Source: Maricaulis sp042095695 (GTDB lineage: Bacteria > Pseudomonadota > Alphaproteobacteria > Caulobacterales > Maricaulaceae). From it: a stretch of 64,000 bases of DNA. Each line of letters starts with the position of its first letter. Positions within the stretch are counted from its first letter, which is position 1. Below, in pieces: positions 48,430 through 57,106 of this stretch. Where the stretch lies: positions 6,043 to 70,042 of the forward strand of contig JBELMP010000002.1 of the NCBI GenBank assembly GCA_042095695.1. Reading direction: 5' to 3'. Below the pieces are notes generated by a model. That model worked only from the letters and a program-made list of their open reading frames with translations, did no database searches and was not told the origin of the DNA. Made by a program: the position numbers and the translations under genes.

Positions 48430-50511
48430 ATGAAAAAGCTACTCATGAGTTCGGCGGCCTTGCTTTTGCTGGCCGGCTGCGACCAGATCCAGACCGCCAT
48501 CGAAGAGAATACGGCGGTGACCGAACAGGTCGAAGCCGCCACCAGCGCTGCTATCGGCGAGTGGGGCTTTGATATCGAGGGCATGGACCTGTCCTATCAT
48601 CCCGGCGACGACTTCTTTCGCTATGCCAATGGGACCTGGCTGGATACGACTGAAATCCCGGCGGACCGGTCCAATTTCGGCATGTTCACCGTGCTGACGA
48701 TCGAAGCAGAGGAACAGGTTCAGGACATTATCCTGGATCTCGCCGCGACCGCGCCGGAAACCGGATCCGTTGAGCAGAAAGTTGGCGATCTCTATGCCAG
48801 CTGGATGGATACGGAGACAGTTGAACAACTCGGCCTCGCACCGGCGCAATCCTATCTCGACCAGATCGCCGCGGCACAGACGCATGATGACATTCGCAGC
48901 CTGTTCGCGACCATCAATTTCATCGCGCCCTACGGTGTCGGTGCCATTCCTGATCCCGCAGATACGACCCGTTACACCGTCTTTGTCGGCCAGGCGGGTC
49001 TCGGCCTGCCGGATCGCGAATACTATCTCGATCAGGAAAATGAGGCCTATGGCCGCTATCGCGAAGCCTATGTCGCGTTTATCGCGGAACTCTTCAGCCT
49101 TGCCGGCATTGAGGGCGGCAGCGACAGGGCGGACGCCATTATGGCACTGGAAACCCGGATCGCCGAGGTTCACTGGACCCAGGAACGCTCGCGCAATATC
49201 CAGGAAATCTACAATCCGATGCCGCTCGACCAGCTTGCAGCGCTGGCTCCGGCCTTCGACTTCGAGACCAGCATGGCAGCGCTCGGTCTCGACAATGTCG
49301 CGACCTATCTCGTGGCCAACCCCAGCGCCATTGAAGGTGCGGGCATTATTTTCGAGGAAACCCCGGTCGAAGTCCTGCGTGACTATCTGACCTTCCATTT
49401 TCTTCAGGACAATGCGGGCGCGCTTCCGGAAGCTTTCGACACGGCGAATTTCAATTTCTATTCGCGGACACTCAATGGCATTGAGGAGCCGCGGCCGCGC
49501 GATAGCCGCGGCGTGCTTCTGGTCGGCGGACAACTCGGAGAGGCCGTGGGCCAAGTTTATGTCGAGCGTCATTTCCCTGCGGCGTCGAAGGCAGCCATGG
49601 ATGGGCTGGTCGACAATCTGACGACAGCTTTCCAGGGGCGCCTCGAAAACCTCGTCTGGATGGATGATGAGACCCGAGAGAATGCAATGCGCAAACTCTC
49701 CACTTTCGAACCGCGCATCGGTTATCCCGATGAATGGCAGGATTACTCAGCCCTGGAAATCAGCGCCGACGACCTGTTCGGCAATATGATGCGTCTGAAT
49801 GAATTCCAGTGGAATGACCAGATCGCCAATCTCGGCGGCCCGGTTGACCGCGGCGAGTGGCCCTACCCGCCGCAAACGGTGAACGCCTCCTATAATCCGC
49901 TGATGAACCAGATCACCTTCCCGGCCGGCATCCTCCAGGCGCCCTTCTTCGATCCGGCCGCCGACCCGGCGATCAATTATGGCGCGATCGGCGCGGTGAT
50001 CGGTCATGAAATCGGACACGGATTCGATGACCAGGGCCGTCGTTTCGACTATGACGGCTCCATCCGCGACTGGTGGACGACTGAAACCAATGCCCGCTTT
50101 GAGGAGCGGGCTGACCGCTTGGGCGCCCAGTACAGCTCCTACTCACCGATTGAAGGCATGTTCGTGAATGGTGAATTCACCATGGGCGAGAATATCGGCG
50201 ATCTGGGCGGTGTGCAGATGGCGTATACGGCCTACCGCAATTATGTCGAAGCGACATATGAAGGCGGAGAAGCTCCGGTCATTGACGGCTTTACTGGTGA
50301 TCAGCGCTTCTTCCTGGCCTGGGCCCAGGTCTGGCGTCGCCTTTATCGCGAGGATAATCTGATTGCGCGTCTGTCGACGGACCCGCACAGCCCGTCGCAA
50401 TACCGCACCAATGGCGTCGTACGTAATCTCGACGCCTGGTATGACGCATTCGGTATTACCGAGGAGCACGCCCTCTATCTGCCGCCGGAAGAGCGGGTGA
50501 AGATCTGGTAG
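48430..50511 (+). CDS. M13 family metallopeptidase lipoprotein (PepO/neprilysin-like), copy 1
   Basis: The 693-residue preprotein has a lipoprotein signal (MKKLLMSSAALLLLAGC) and a full M13 peptidase. The zinc site is HEIGH at 526-530 (VIGHEIGHGFDDQGRRFD), with the third ligand Glu587 in GENIGDLGGVQMAY; NASYNPLMNQITFPAGILQAPFF is the NAYY/substrate-binding strand. The C-terminus ends with the typical KIW. M13 enzymes cleave peptides shorter than about 5 kDa; here at the periplasmic face of a membrane. Start ATG 48430 behind GGGGGAC. A close paralogue follows after a terminator, so this is a tandem duplication. Confidence 0.93.
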   Translation: MKKLLMSSAALLLLAGCDQIQTAIEENTAVTEQVEAATSAAIGEWGFDIEGMDLSYHPGDDFFRYANGTWLDTTEIPADRSNFGMFTVLTIEAEEQVQDIILDLAATAPETGSVEQKVGDLYASWMDTETVEQLGLAPAQSYLDQIAAAQTHDDIRSLFATINFIAPYGVGAIPDPADTTRYTVFVGQAGLGLPDREYYLDQENEAYGRYREAYVAFIAELFSLAGIEGGSDRADAIMALETRIAEVHWTQERSRNIQEIYNPMPLDQLAALAPAFDFETSMAALGLDNVATYLVANPSAIEGAGIIFEETPVEVLRDYLTFHFLQDNAGALPEAFDTANFNFYSRTLNGIEEPRPRDSRGVLLVGGQLGEAVGQVYVERHFPAASKAAMDGLVDNLTTAFQGRLENLVWMDDETRENAMRKLSTFEPRIGYPDEWQDYSALEISADDLFGNMMRLNEFQWNDQIANLGGPVDRGEWPYPPQTVNASYNPLMNQITFPAGILQAPFFDPAADPAINYGAIGAVIGHEIGHGFDDQGRRFDYDGSIRDWWTTETNARFEERADRLGAQYSSYSPIEGMFVNGEFTMGENIGDLGGVQMAYTAYRNYVEATYEGGEAPVIDGFTGDQRFFLAWAQVWRRLYREDNLIARLSTDPHSPSQYRTNGVVRNLDAWYDAFGITEEHALYLPPEERVKIW

Positions 50512-50540
50512 GGACAGATCGCACCGACTTACACAACAAG

Positions 50541-50570
50541 GCCCCGGACCGCTGGTTCGGGGCTTTTTGT
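50541..50570 (+). terminator. Terminator after M13 copy 1
   Basis: GCCCCGGACC (50541-50550) pairs with GGTTCGGGGC (50554-50563) with one G-T pair, loop GCT, then TTTTTG. Confidence 0.9.
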
Positions 50571-50664
50571 TACTGCACCTCACAGAAGCGTAAGTTGCAC
50601 TTGCGTGACAACGCCCTAACCTCCCTGCCAATTGCGATTACAGCTCTTTTTTGGGGGAGAAATC

Positions 50665-52773
50665 ATGAAAAAGTTTTTGCTGATGGGGGCCAGCCTGGCC
50701 CTGCTCGCCGCCTGTACGCCGGCAAGCGAAGCTCCGTCTTCTGACACGGCGACAAGCGAGATGCCGGCGAACCAGACGACCGCGCAAGTTGGTGTTGGCG
50801 ATCCGTCCAGCGGTGATCCGCGCCTTGGCGTCTGGGGCGTCGAGACCGAGCATGTCACAGCCGATGTTCATCCGGGCGATGACTTCAACCGTTTCGTCAA
50901 TGGCGGCTGGCTGGACAATACGGAAATGCCGCAGGGCTTTTCCCGCTTCGGCTCATTCACCGAACTCTTCCTTCTCTCCGAGGAGCGCATTGATGGCATC
51001 ATTGCTACGGCGGTGACCGCTGATGCCGAAGCCGGCACGCCGCAGCAGCAGATCGGCGATCTCTATCAGTCCTTCATGGACCAGGACCGTCTGGCCGAGC
51101 TGGGCTTCGAACCGGCCCGCCCGATGCTCGACCGTATCGCAGCAGCAGGCTCGCATGATGACATTGCAGACCTGATGGGTCAGCCGGGCACCGCCTCCAT
51201 TTTCGGTGCCGGCGTCACGCGCGACCAAGGCAATCCGGACCGCTATATTGTGGGCGTGAGCCAGAGCGGTCTCGGTCTGCCGACTCGTGACTACTATCTG
51301 GAAGACAATGAGCGCTATCAGGGCTTCCGCGACGCTTATGTCGCCTACATCGCTGACACGTTCGACATGATTGGTGTCGATGGCGGCGACGAACGTGCAG
51401 CGCGCATTCTCGAGCTGGAAACGGCCTTCGCCCAGGTCCATTGGTCACGCCAGGACAGCCGCGACCGCACCCGCACCTATAATCTGATGACCACCGAGGA
51501 GCTGGCCGAGCGAGCGCCGGGCTTTAACTGGCCGGTCTTCATGGAAGCTCTGGACTTTGCGGACCAGACGGAAGTCGTGATCCGCCAGACGACCGCGATT
51601 GAGGGACTTGCACAGCTGTTCGGCGAAATTCCTGTCGAGACCTGGCAGGACTGGATGAGCTTCCGCTATCTCTCCAGCAATCGTGGCAATCTGTCGCCGG
51701 AATTCTACGAGCGCTCCTTCGACTTCTATAACCGCACCCTGTCCGGTGTCGACGAGCCACGGCCGCTGGAAGCGCGCGGTGTGCAATATGTTAATGGCTC
51801 CATGGGCATGACGGTCGGTCAGATCTATGTCGAGCAATATTTCCCGCCAGAGTACAAGGCACAGATGGACGTCCTGGTGGACTATCTCGGTCGCGCTCTG
51901 CGTGAACGCATCGAGACACTCGACTGGATGGACGAGGAAACGCGTGCGGAAGCCCTCGACAAGTTCGAGAAATTCATTCCGAAAATCGGCTATCCCGATC
52001 AGTGGGCGGATTACAGCTCGATCGAGATTCGTGCGGACGACCTGTTCGGCAATGCGGAACGTATCGCCGCCTGGGCCCGTGCGGACAGCCGCGATCGCCT
52101 GCGCGGTCCAATCCGCGACTGGGAGTGGGGCATGAGCCCGCAAACGGTGAATGCCTATTACTCACCGACGGCGAATGAAATCGTCTTCCCTGCGGCTATT
52201 CTGCAAGGCCCCTTCTTCGACCCGTATGCGGATCCGGCCGTGAATTTCGGCGGTATCGGCGCAGTCATCGGCCATGAGATGGGTCATGGTTTCGACGACC
52301 AGGGCAGCCGCTCGGACGGTGATGGCGTGTTGCGGGACTGGTGGACCGATAACAGCCGTGGCAATTTCGATGAGCTGACGGATCGTCTGGTCGCCCAGTA
52401 CAGCGAGTTCTCCCCGATCGAGGGCGAATTCGTGAATGGGCGCCTGGCCCTCGGCGAGAATATCGGTGATGTCGGCGGGCTCTCCATGGCCTATCGCGCC
52501 TACCAGCTGTATCTGGAAGACCATGGCGGTGAAGCGGAAGTCCTTGACGGCTTTACCGGCAATCAGCGCTTCTACATGGCCTGGGCGCAAGTCTGGCGAA
52601 ATCTGCAGACCGATCAGGCGATGGTCCAGCAATTGCGGCGCGGCCCGCACTCGCCGGCGCAGTACCGTATTAACGGTGCGGTGCGGAACCAGCCGGGCTG
52701 GTATGAAGCCTTCGGCGTAACAGAGGAGCATGAGCTCTACCTGCCGCCGGAAGAACGCGTCATTGTCTGGTAA
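50665..52773 (+). CDS. M13 family metallopeptidase lipoprotein, copy 2
   Basis: The 702-residue preprotein has its own lipoprotein signal (MKKFLLMGASLALLAACT) and is a full-length M13 enzyme: zinc motif HEMGH at 537-541 (VIGHEMGHGFDDQGSRSD), third ligand Glu598 (GENIGDVGGLSMAYRAY) and NAYYSPTANEIVFPAAILQGPFF. It aligns along its whole length with copy 1, including the mature start (HPGDDFNRFVNGGWLDNTEMP against HPGDDFFRYANGTWLDTTEIP, read in part). It differs by a Ser/Thr-rich linker after the lipobox. Like copy 1 it would degrade short peptides at the periplasm. Start ATG 50665 after GGGGGAGA. It is followed by a near-perfect terminator. Confidence 0.93.
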   Translation: MKKFLLMGASLALLAACTPASEAPSSDTATSEMPANQTTAQVGVGDPSSGDPRLGVWGVETEHVTADVHPGDDFNRFVNGGWLDNTEMPQGFSRFGSFTELFLLSEERIDGIIATAVTADAEAGTPQQQIGDLYQSFMDQDRLAELGFEPARPMLDRIAAAGSHDDIADLMGQPGTASIFGAGVTRDQGNPDRYIVGVSQSGLGLPTRDYYLEDNERYQGFRDAYVAYIADTFDMIGVDGGDERAARILELETAFAQVHWSRQDSRDRTRTYNLMTTEELAERAPGFNWPVFMEALDFADQTEVVIRQTTAIEGLAQLFGEIPVETWQDWMSFRYLSSNRGNLSPEFYERSFDFYNRTLSGVDEPRPLEARGVQYVNGSMGMTVGQIYVEQYFPPEYKAQMDVLVDYLGRALRERIETLDWMDEETRAEALDKFEKFIPKIGYPDQWADYSSIEIRADDLFGNAERIAAWARADSRDRLRGPIRDWEWGMSPQTVNAYYSPTANEIVFPAAILQGPFFDPYADPAVNFGGIGAVIGHEMGHGFDDQGSRSDGDGVLRDWWTDNSRGNFDELTDRLVAQYSEFSPIEGEFVNGRLALGENIGDVGGLSMAYRAYQLYLEDHGGEAEVLDGFTGNQRFYMAWAQVWRNLQTDQAMVQQLRRGPHSPAQYRINGAVRNQPGWYEAFGVTEEHELYLPPEERVIVW

Positions 52774-52792
52774 TCAGACACCCGGAATGAAG

Positions 52793-52821
52793 AAGGCCCG
52801 GCGCATGCGCCGGGCCTTTTT
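52793..52821 (+). terminator. Terminator after M13 copy 2
   Basis: GGCCCGGCGCA and TGCGCCGGGCC (52795-52816) form a fully palindromic 22-base stem flanked by AA upstream and TTTTT at 52817-52821. Confidence 0.92.
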
Positions 52822-52839
52822 GCATTTTGGGGCTGCCGA

Positions 52840-53676
52840 CTACCAAGGCTGATAGGATAGTCGGAAAACATGAGAAACATCGCCGTTCTGATTATAGATG
52901 AACCCGTAACCGAGCGCCGTATGCTCACCAAATTTGCGACTGGCCAGGCCCTGTAATGCCCAGGGTTCCACCAACTCCTGTTCAGTGTTGATAGTAAGGG
53001 TCTGTCCCAGAAGGCTGGTCGTCCGTGAGGCGTGCCGATTCACCTCCGAATGGCTTAGCCCCAGGCTGAAGACATGCTCTGCATCATAGAGACGCGGCGC
53101 ATAAATCAGGTTGGAGGAGACGGTGACGAGCGTGGTTTCCAGATCTGCATCCTCAAAGCTTGTCCGCCCCCAGCTGGCGCCTGAGCGCAGGAGCAGCGGA
53201 TAGCCTTCAATCTCGGTGATGGGCAGGTAGATGCCGAAACTCGCGCTATAGCTGAAACCATCTGCATCAAGACTTGTCGGAAAGGCAATGCTGACCGCGT
53301 CAACGCCCAGATCCTGAAGCCCCTCGCCGGGGACCGCCGTCAGGTCGATCGACATATCGGATTCAGAACTTATCAGCCCCGCAGACAGCGAGACATCCAT
53401 GAAGGGGAGGACGAAATAGCTCGCACTGACGTTAAAACTCGTTCCCGACAGCTCCACTTCAGAAAAGTCCAGCTCGACATCCTCCAATCGAACATCCTCG
53501 GGCAGAACCAGCTCGCTATCGACCACATTAAGGGCGCTGGAAATGAAACTCGTATTGAAGCCGAAGAGCCAGCGCCCTTGCGGGTTGGCATCTTGCAGAC
53601 TGCTATACTGCTCGGCGTGAGCGGGCACCGGCAACAGCGAAAGCGCGAACAAACTCGCAATAGCTCTTTTAATCAT
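52840..53676 (-). CDS. Outer membrane beta-barrel-like hypothetical protein
   Basis: The 278-residue preprotein has a signal peptide (MIKRAIASLFALSLLPVPAHA) and a mature region of alternating hydrophobic and polar residues, including NVSASYFVLPFMDVSLSAGL, SYSASFGIYLPITEIEG and LGYGFIYNQNGDVSHVFRLSYQPW, the last in part. It ends in an aromatic residue, as most outer-membrane barrels do. By these features it is probably an 8-12-strand barrel in the outer membrane. No family-specific motif is recognised and no function can be given. I chose ATG 53676-53674 (MIKRAIAS), preceded by GGATG; the frame continues upstream without signal sequence. It converges with the M13 copy 2 gene behind its terminator. 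Confidence 0.65.
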   Translation of the reverse strand: MIKRAIASLFALSLLPVPAHAEQYSSLQDANPQGRWLFGFNTSFISSALNVVDSELVLPEDVRLEDVELDFSEVELSGTSFNVSASYFVLPFMDVSLSAGLISSESDMSIDLTAVPGEGLQDLGVDAVSIAFPTSLDADGFSYSASFGIYLPITEIEGYPLLLRSGASWGRTSFEDADLETTLVTVSSNLIYAPRLYDAEHVFSLGLSHSEVNRHASRTTSLLGQTLTINTEQELVEPWALQGLASRKFGEHTALGYGFIYNQNGDVSHVFRLSYQPW

Positions 53677-53893
53677 GACATCCTCATCCACATTGTGCGG
53701 CGGATACCGAGACTGATCCGCGCTGCGTGGAATTAGACGCCGCGTATTGCCGGTTTGTGCTGCGCGAGCCGTCAAATGTGACGAAGTATGACCGACCGCC
53801 CCGGTCCAGCGGTGGACCCGGTGGAATTTCGCTTGCTGGACGAAACGCCCCCCCTATCATTAAAGATGCGGATCGGGATTGGGGAGTTTCACC

Positions 53894-54685
53894 ATGCAGC
53901 TGACGCGGCGCTCCATGCTGCAGGCAACACTGGCGACCGGCATTATCGGATTGACGTCTCGTTCAGCCGCGCCCGGAATGCTGTCTGATCAGATACGCCT
54001 CGACAGTTCGCCACTGCACCGACGCGATCCGTTGGCATGCCTTGTCAATATGGACCGATCAGATATCGGGTCCCTGCTGCTCGCGCCTCCGGCGGGCCCG
54101 TCCCAGGCAGCGACCCGCATCGCCAATGACAGGCTCGCGCGATGGACCGCCCAGGCGCCCGACCGCTTTCAGGGCCTGGCAACGCTCGTCACCGGAGGCT
54201 CTGAGAGTATTTCGGACCAATTGCAGCGGATTGCTGATCACCCGTCCCTTCTGGGTGTGCGGCTCCAGCCGGGATCAGCCTGGCTTGATCATCCGCGATA
54301 TCACCGTCTCATGGCGGTCGCGTCAGACCGGCAATTGCCGCTTTTCCTGCCAGGTACATCGCTTGATGAGACACATCACGTCTTACGGCTCATCCTCAAC
54401 GGAATATTTGATCGCCATGACCGCCTCCTTGTCCTTATGGAGGGCGAAAGCGAGCGGCTTGCCCATCACATCGCCAGGCTGGACGCGCTTTATCGCGGTC
54501 ACGTAGAGGACCCGTCCTATTCAGGCCGCCTTGCGCGCCTGACCGAAGCGCCAAGCGTCTATCTTCTCCGCCATGTCCGGACCATTGCGCGATGGGATGC
54601 GCCGGGCGAAACAGTCACGGCATCACAGCCCGTCACCTCAATGCTTTTGCCGCTTCGCATGCCAGACATTCTCCGGACTGTCTGA
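53894..54685 (+). CDS. Degenerate amidohydrolase-2-like protein with Tat-like signal
   Basis: From ATG 53894 the 263-residue protein begins MQLTRRSMLQATLATGIIGL, a twin-arginine-type signal. The rest follows the amidohydrolase 2 pattern in a shortened form: NDRLARWTAQAPDRFQGLATL, LGVRLQPGSAWLDHPRYHRLM, LPLFLPGT and GIFDRHDRLLVLMEGESERLAHHIARLDALY. Family enzymes have N-terminal HxH, a mid-chain His and an Asp binding zinc; I see no HxH, and the usual LxHxG end is LVLMEGE. It is about 20-25 percent shorter than active members. It is probably a pseudoenzyme exported to the periplasm; an ATG at 53879 five codons upstream is an alternative. It precedes an AbgT transporter gene by 84 bases. Confidence 0.6.
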   Translation: MQLTRRSMLQATLATGIIGLTSRSAAPGMLSDQIRLDSSPLHRRDPLACLVNMDRSDIGSLLLAPPAGPSQAATRIANDRLARWTAQAPDRFQGLATLVTGGSESISDQLQRIADHPSLLGVRLQPGSAWLDHPRYHRLMAVASDRQLPLFLPGTSLDETHHVLRLILNGIFDRHDRLLVLMEGESERLAHHIARLDALYRGHVEDPSYSGRLARLTEAPSVYLLRHVRTIARWDAPGETVTASQPVTSMLLPLRMPDILRTV

Positions 54686-54769
54686 ACGGTAACGCATTGC
54701 GCGCTTGATTTTGTCCTCCTGCCGCGCTCCTCTCCCTATCGTGTTGATTATACGGATGGGGAGCCGTTC

Positions 54770-56362
54770 ATGTCCGAGACTGAGACCAAGCCTGCACGCC
54801 GAAACGCCTTTACGCGATTTCTTGATGGCGTCGAATGGCTGGGCAATCTCCTGCCCCATCCCGTAACCCTGTTTGCGCTGCTGGCCGTCGCAATCATCAT
54901 CCTCTCCGGTATTCTCGGCGCGATCGGCCTGGCAGTAGAAGATCCGCGGCCAGCCGGCGCGCGCGGCGTAGCCGATGACGGCATGATCCGCGCTGTCAGC
55001 CTGTTCAATGCCGATGGCCTCCGCCGGATCTGGACTAATCTGACGACGAATTTCACAGGCTTCGCACCGTTGGGCGTTGTCCTTGTGGCGATGCTGGGCG
55101 TGGGCGTGGCGGAAAAGTCCGGCATGCTGTCAGCCGCCGTTCGCTCCATGGTGCTCGGCGCCCCCAAACACCTGGTCACAGTGGCCATCGTCTTCGCCGG
55201 CATTGTTTCCAATACCGCTTCAGAGGTCGGCTATGTCGTCCTCATCCCGCTGGCCGGTGCGATTTATTATGCACTGGGCCGCCATCCCCTGGCCGGCATG
55301 GCCGCTGCTTTTGCCGGTGTGTCGGGCGGATATAGTGCCAACCTGCTTATCGGGACAATCGACCCGCTTCTGGCCGGCATTACGCAGGAAGCGGCTCAGC
55401 TTATTGATCCGGACTATATCGTCCTGCCAACCGCGAACTGGTATTTCATGGTCGCCTCAACCGGGCTGATCACGCTTGTCGGTTCGCTGGTCTCGATCTT
55501 TATCGTGGAGCCGCAGCTGGGCGAGTATGACAAGTCCAAGGCCGATCCGACCATTCTGGACGACCGCATGATGCAACCGCTCACCGGCGCGGAGAAGAAG
55601 GGATTATTCTTCGCCTTTCTGGCTCTGCTCGGTGTGCTCGCGGCCATGGCCTTTACGCTCCTGCCGGAGTGGGGCGTTCTGCGCAATCCGGATACGGGTG
55701 ACAGGTTCAACTCGCCCTTCTTCCGAGGTTTCGTTGTCTGGATCCTGATCTTCTTCGTGGCGACCGGCTTTGCCTATGGCCGCGGTGCCGGCACCATGAA
55801 AAATGACCGGGATATTATCGACGGCATGGCCACCGGCCTGTCCTCACTTGGCCTTTACATCGTCCTGGTCTTTTTTGCCGCTCAGTTTGTTGCGTTCTTC
55901 GGCTGGACCAATCTGGGCGCGATTACCGCCGTATCCGGTGCAAATTTTCTCCAGGAAACGGGAATGACGGGGCCGCTCGTCTTCTTCCTTTTCATCCTGA
56001 TGTGCGCGGTGATCAATCTCTCGCTCGGCTCAGCCTCCGCGCAATGGGCAGTCACGGCACCGATCTTCGTCCCCATGCTGATGCTGATCGGCTATGCGCC
56101 CGAAGTCATCCAGGCGGCCTATCGGATTGGCGATTCAACCACCAATATCATCACCCCCATGATGAGCTATTTCGGTCTCATCCTGGCCTGGGCCACGCGC
56201 TATAAAAGCGATCTGGGTGTGGGAACAATGATAGCGATGATGCTGCCCTATTCGATCTTCTTCATTCTGACCTGGAGCAGCTTTTTCTTCCTGTGGACCT
56301 TTGGCTTGGACCTCCCGGTTGGACCAGGATCTCCAACCTATTATCCAACCGACGCTGGCTAG
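54770..56362 (+). CDS. abgT: AbgT family transporter
   Basis: The 530-residue membrane protein has about eleven helices and the AbgT motifs: LPHPVTLFALLAVAIIILSGI, FAPLGVVLVAMLGVGVAEKSGMLSA, VSNTASEVGYVVLIPLAGAIYYALGRHP, AGVSGGYSANLLIGTIDPLLAG and CAVINLSLGSASAQWAVTAPIFVPM. AbgT proteins take up p-aminobenzoyl-glutamate or export sulfonamide-like antimetabolites using an ion gradient; which applies here cannot be told. Start ATG 54770 after GGGGAG. Its C-terminal helices end near 510 in a proline-rich tail. No hydrolase subunits (AbgA/AbgB) lie nearby. Confidence 0.9.
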   Translation: MSETETKPARRNAFTRFLDGVEWLGNLLPHPVTLFALLAVAIIILSGILGAIGLAVEDPRPAGARGVADDGMIRAVSLFNADGLRRIWTNLTTNFTGFAPLGVVLVAMLGVGVAEKSGMLSAAVRSMVLGAPKHLVTVAIVFAGIVSNTASEVGYVVLIPLAGAIYYALGRHPLAGMAAAFAGVSGGYSANLLIGTIDPLLAGITQEAAQLIDPDYIVLPTANWYFMVASTGLITLVGSLVSIFIVEPQLGEYDKSKADPTILDDRMMQPLTGAEKKGLFFAFLALLGVLAAMAFTLLPEWGVLRNPDTGDRFNSPFFRGFVVWILIFFVATGFAYGRGAGTMKNDRDIIDGMATGLSSLGLYIVLVFFAAQFVAFFGWTNLGAITAVSGANFLQETGMTGPLVFFLFILMCAVINLSLGSASAQWAVTAPIFVPMLMLIGYAPEVIQAAYRIGDSTTNIITPMMSYFGLILAWATRYKSDLGVGTMIAMMLPYSIFFILTWSSFFFLWTFGLDLPVGPGSPTYYPTDAG

Positions 56363-56539
56363 AATCGTCAAACAATCGGATCCTTTGCTCTCAGTAGGGG
56401 CGCTCATAACCGGTCATTCCGTGAGCGCTTCCGGTTGAAATTCCAAGTTTCACGCCATTTTACATTGCGGCGGATTTAAGTCCGACGTATCGATGTGTTC
56501 GCGTTTAGATATGGGATCCTTGCCAATGCAATCCCGCTA

Positions 56540-56577
56540 TGCATACATATGCATGCAATTGCATACTCGCTGCATGA
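56540..56577 (+). promoter_or_regulatory. Four 10/11-bp-phased TGCAT repeats upstream of the RHH-PspA operon
   Basis: TGCATAC (56540-56546), TGCATGC (56550-56556), TGCATAC (56560-56566) and TGCATGA (56571-56577) start 10, 10 and 11 bases apart, so all face one side of the helix. ATGCATA-CA-TATGCAT within the array is also an inverted repeat. The array ends 13 bases before ATG 56591. Ribbon-helix-helix repressors bind such phased short sites, and the first gene looks like one. Confidence 0.6.
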
Positions 56578-56590
56578 AACGAGGTCATAC

Positions 56591-57106
56591 ATGCCGAGAA
56601 GCGTTCCCCTGAGTGTCCGTATAACGGATGCGGATGCCGCATTTCTTGCCCGTTACAAGGTAGAAGGCGCGACGACGCCGAGCGAGAAGCTGCGTGCACT
56701 TCTGGCTGAAGCGAGGGCTCAGCACGACGAGGCTGCACGCTTCTCCGACAAGATCGACAGGTTCAGCGCCCAGCTCGCACCCGGTCTTCGGGAGGTCCGC
56801 GAACTGCAGCGTGAAAATCGCATACGTTCGGATCTGGTCCTGCATCTTTACGAACGCATGCCGGAATTGGCGGCACTTCTTGCCACCGGCCCCGTCGAGC
56901 ATGCTGACCCACAGCAAAGTCTGGTCGAGTTCGAAGACGACCTCGCCCGTCTGATCTTTTCCCTTATCGAGGAAGTCCTCGATCTGGGGCTGACCGACAA
57001 CCAGCGGACCTACAGGACCCGACTGGTTCAGAACAATTTAGAGCCGGTGCTTGAAGTCATCGAAATGCTCCGCCGGAAGAGTTTGAACGAGGGAGAAACT
57101 CAATGA
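56591..57106 (+). CDS. Ribbon-helix-helix-like protein heading the PspA-flotillin operon
   Basis: The 171-residue protein begins with a short beta-strand and two helices in the ribbon-helix-helix pattern: SVPLSVRITDADAAFLARYKVEGATTPSEKLRALLAEAR, about 4-41 (PLSVRIT strand, then TTPSEKLRALL). A helical, probably coiled, C-terminal region follows (QRENRIRSDLVLHLYERMPELAALL; DDLARLIFSLIEEVLDLG). I infer a DNA-binding autorepressor of this operon with a helical sensor part. Start ATG 56591 lies behind GAGG, with phased repeats just upstream. The frame extends upstream to 56495 but would cross the repeats. Its TGA overlaps the PspA start by ATGA. I do not know a named family for it. Confidence 0.55.
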   Translation: MPRSVPLSVRITDADAAFLARYKVEGATTPSEKLRALLAEARAQHDEAARFSDKIDRFSAQLAPGLREVRELQRENRIRSDLVLHLYERMPELAALLATGPVEHADPQQSLVEFEDDLARLIFSLIEEVLDLGLTDNQRTYRTRLVQNNLEPVLEVIEMLRRKSLNEGETQ

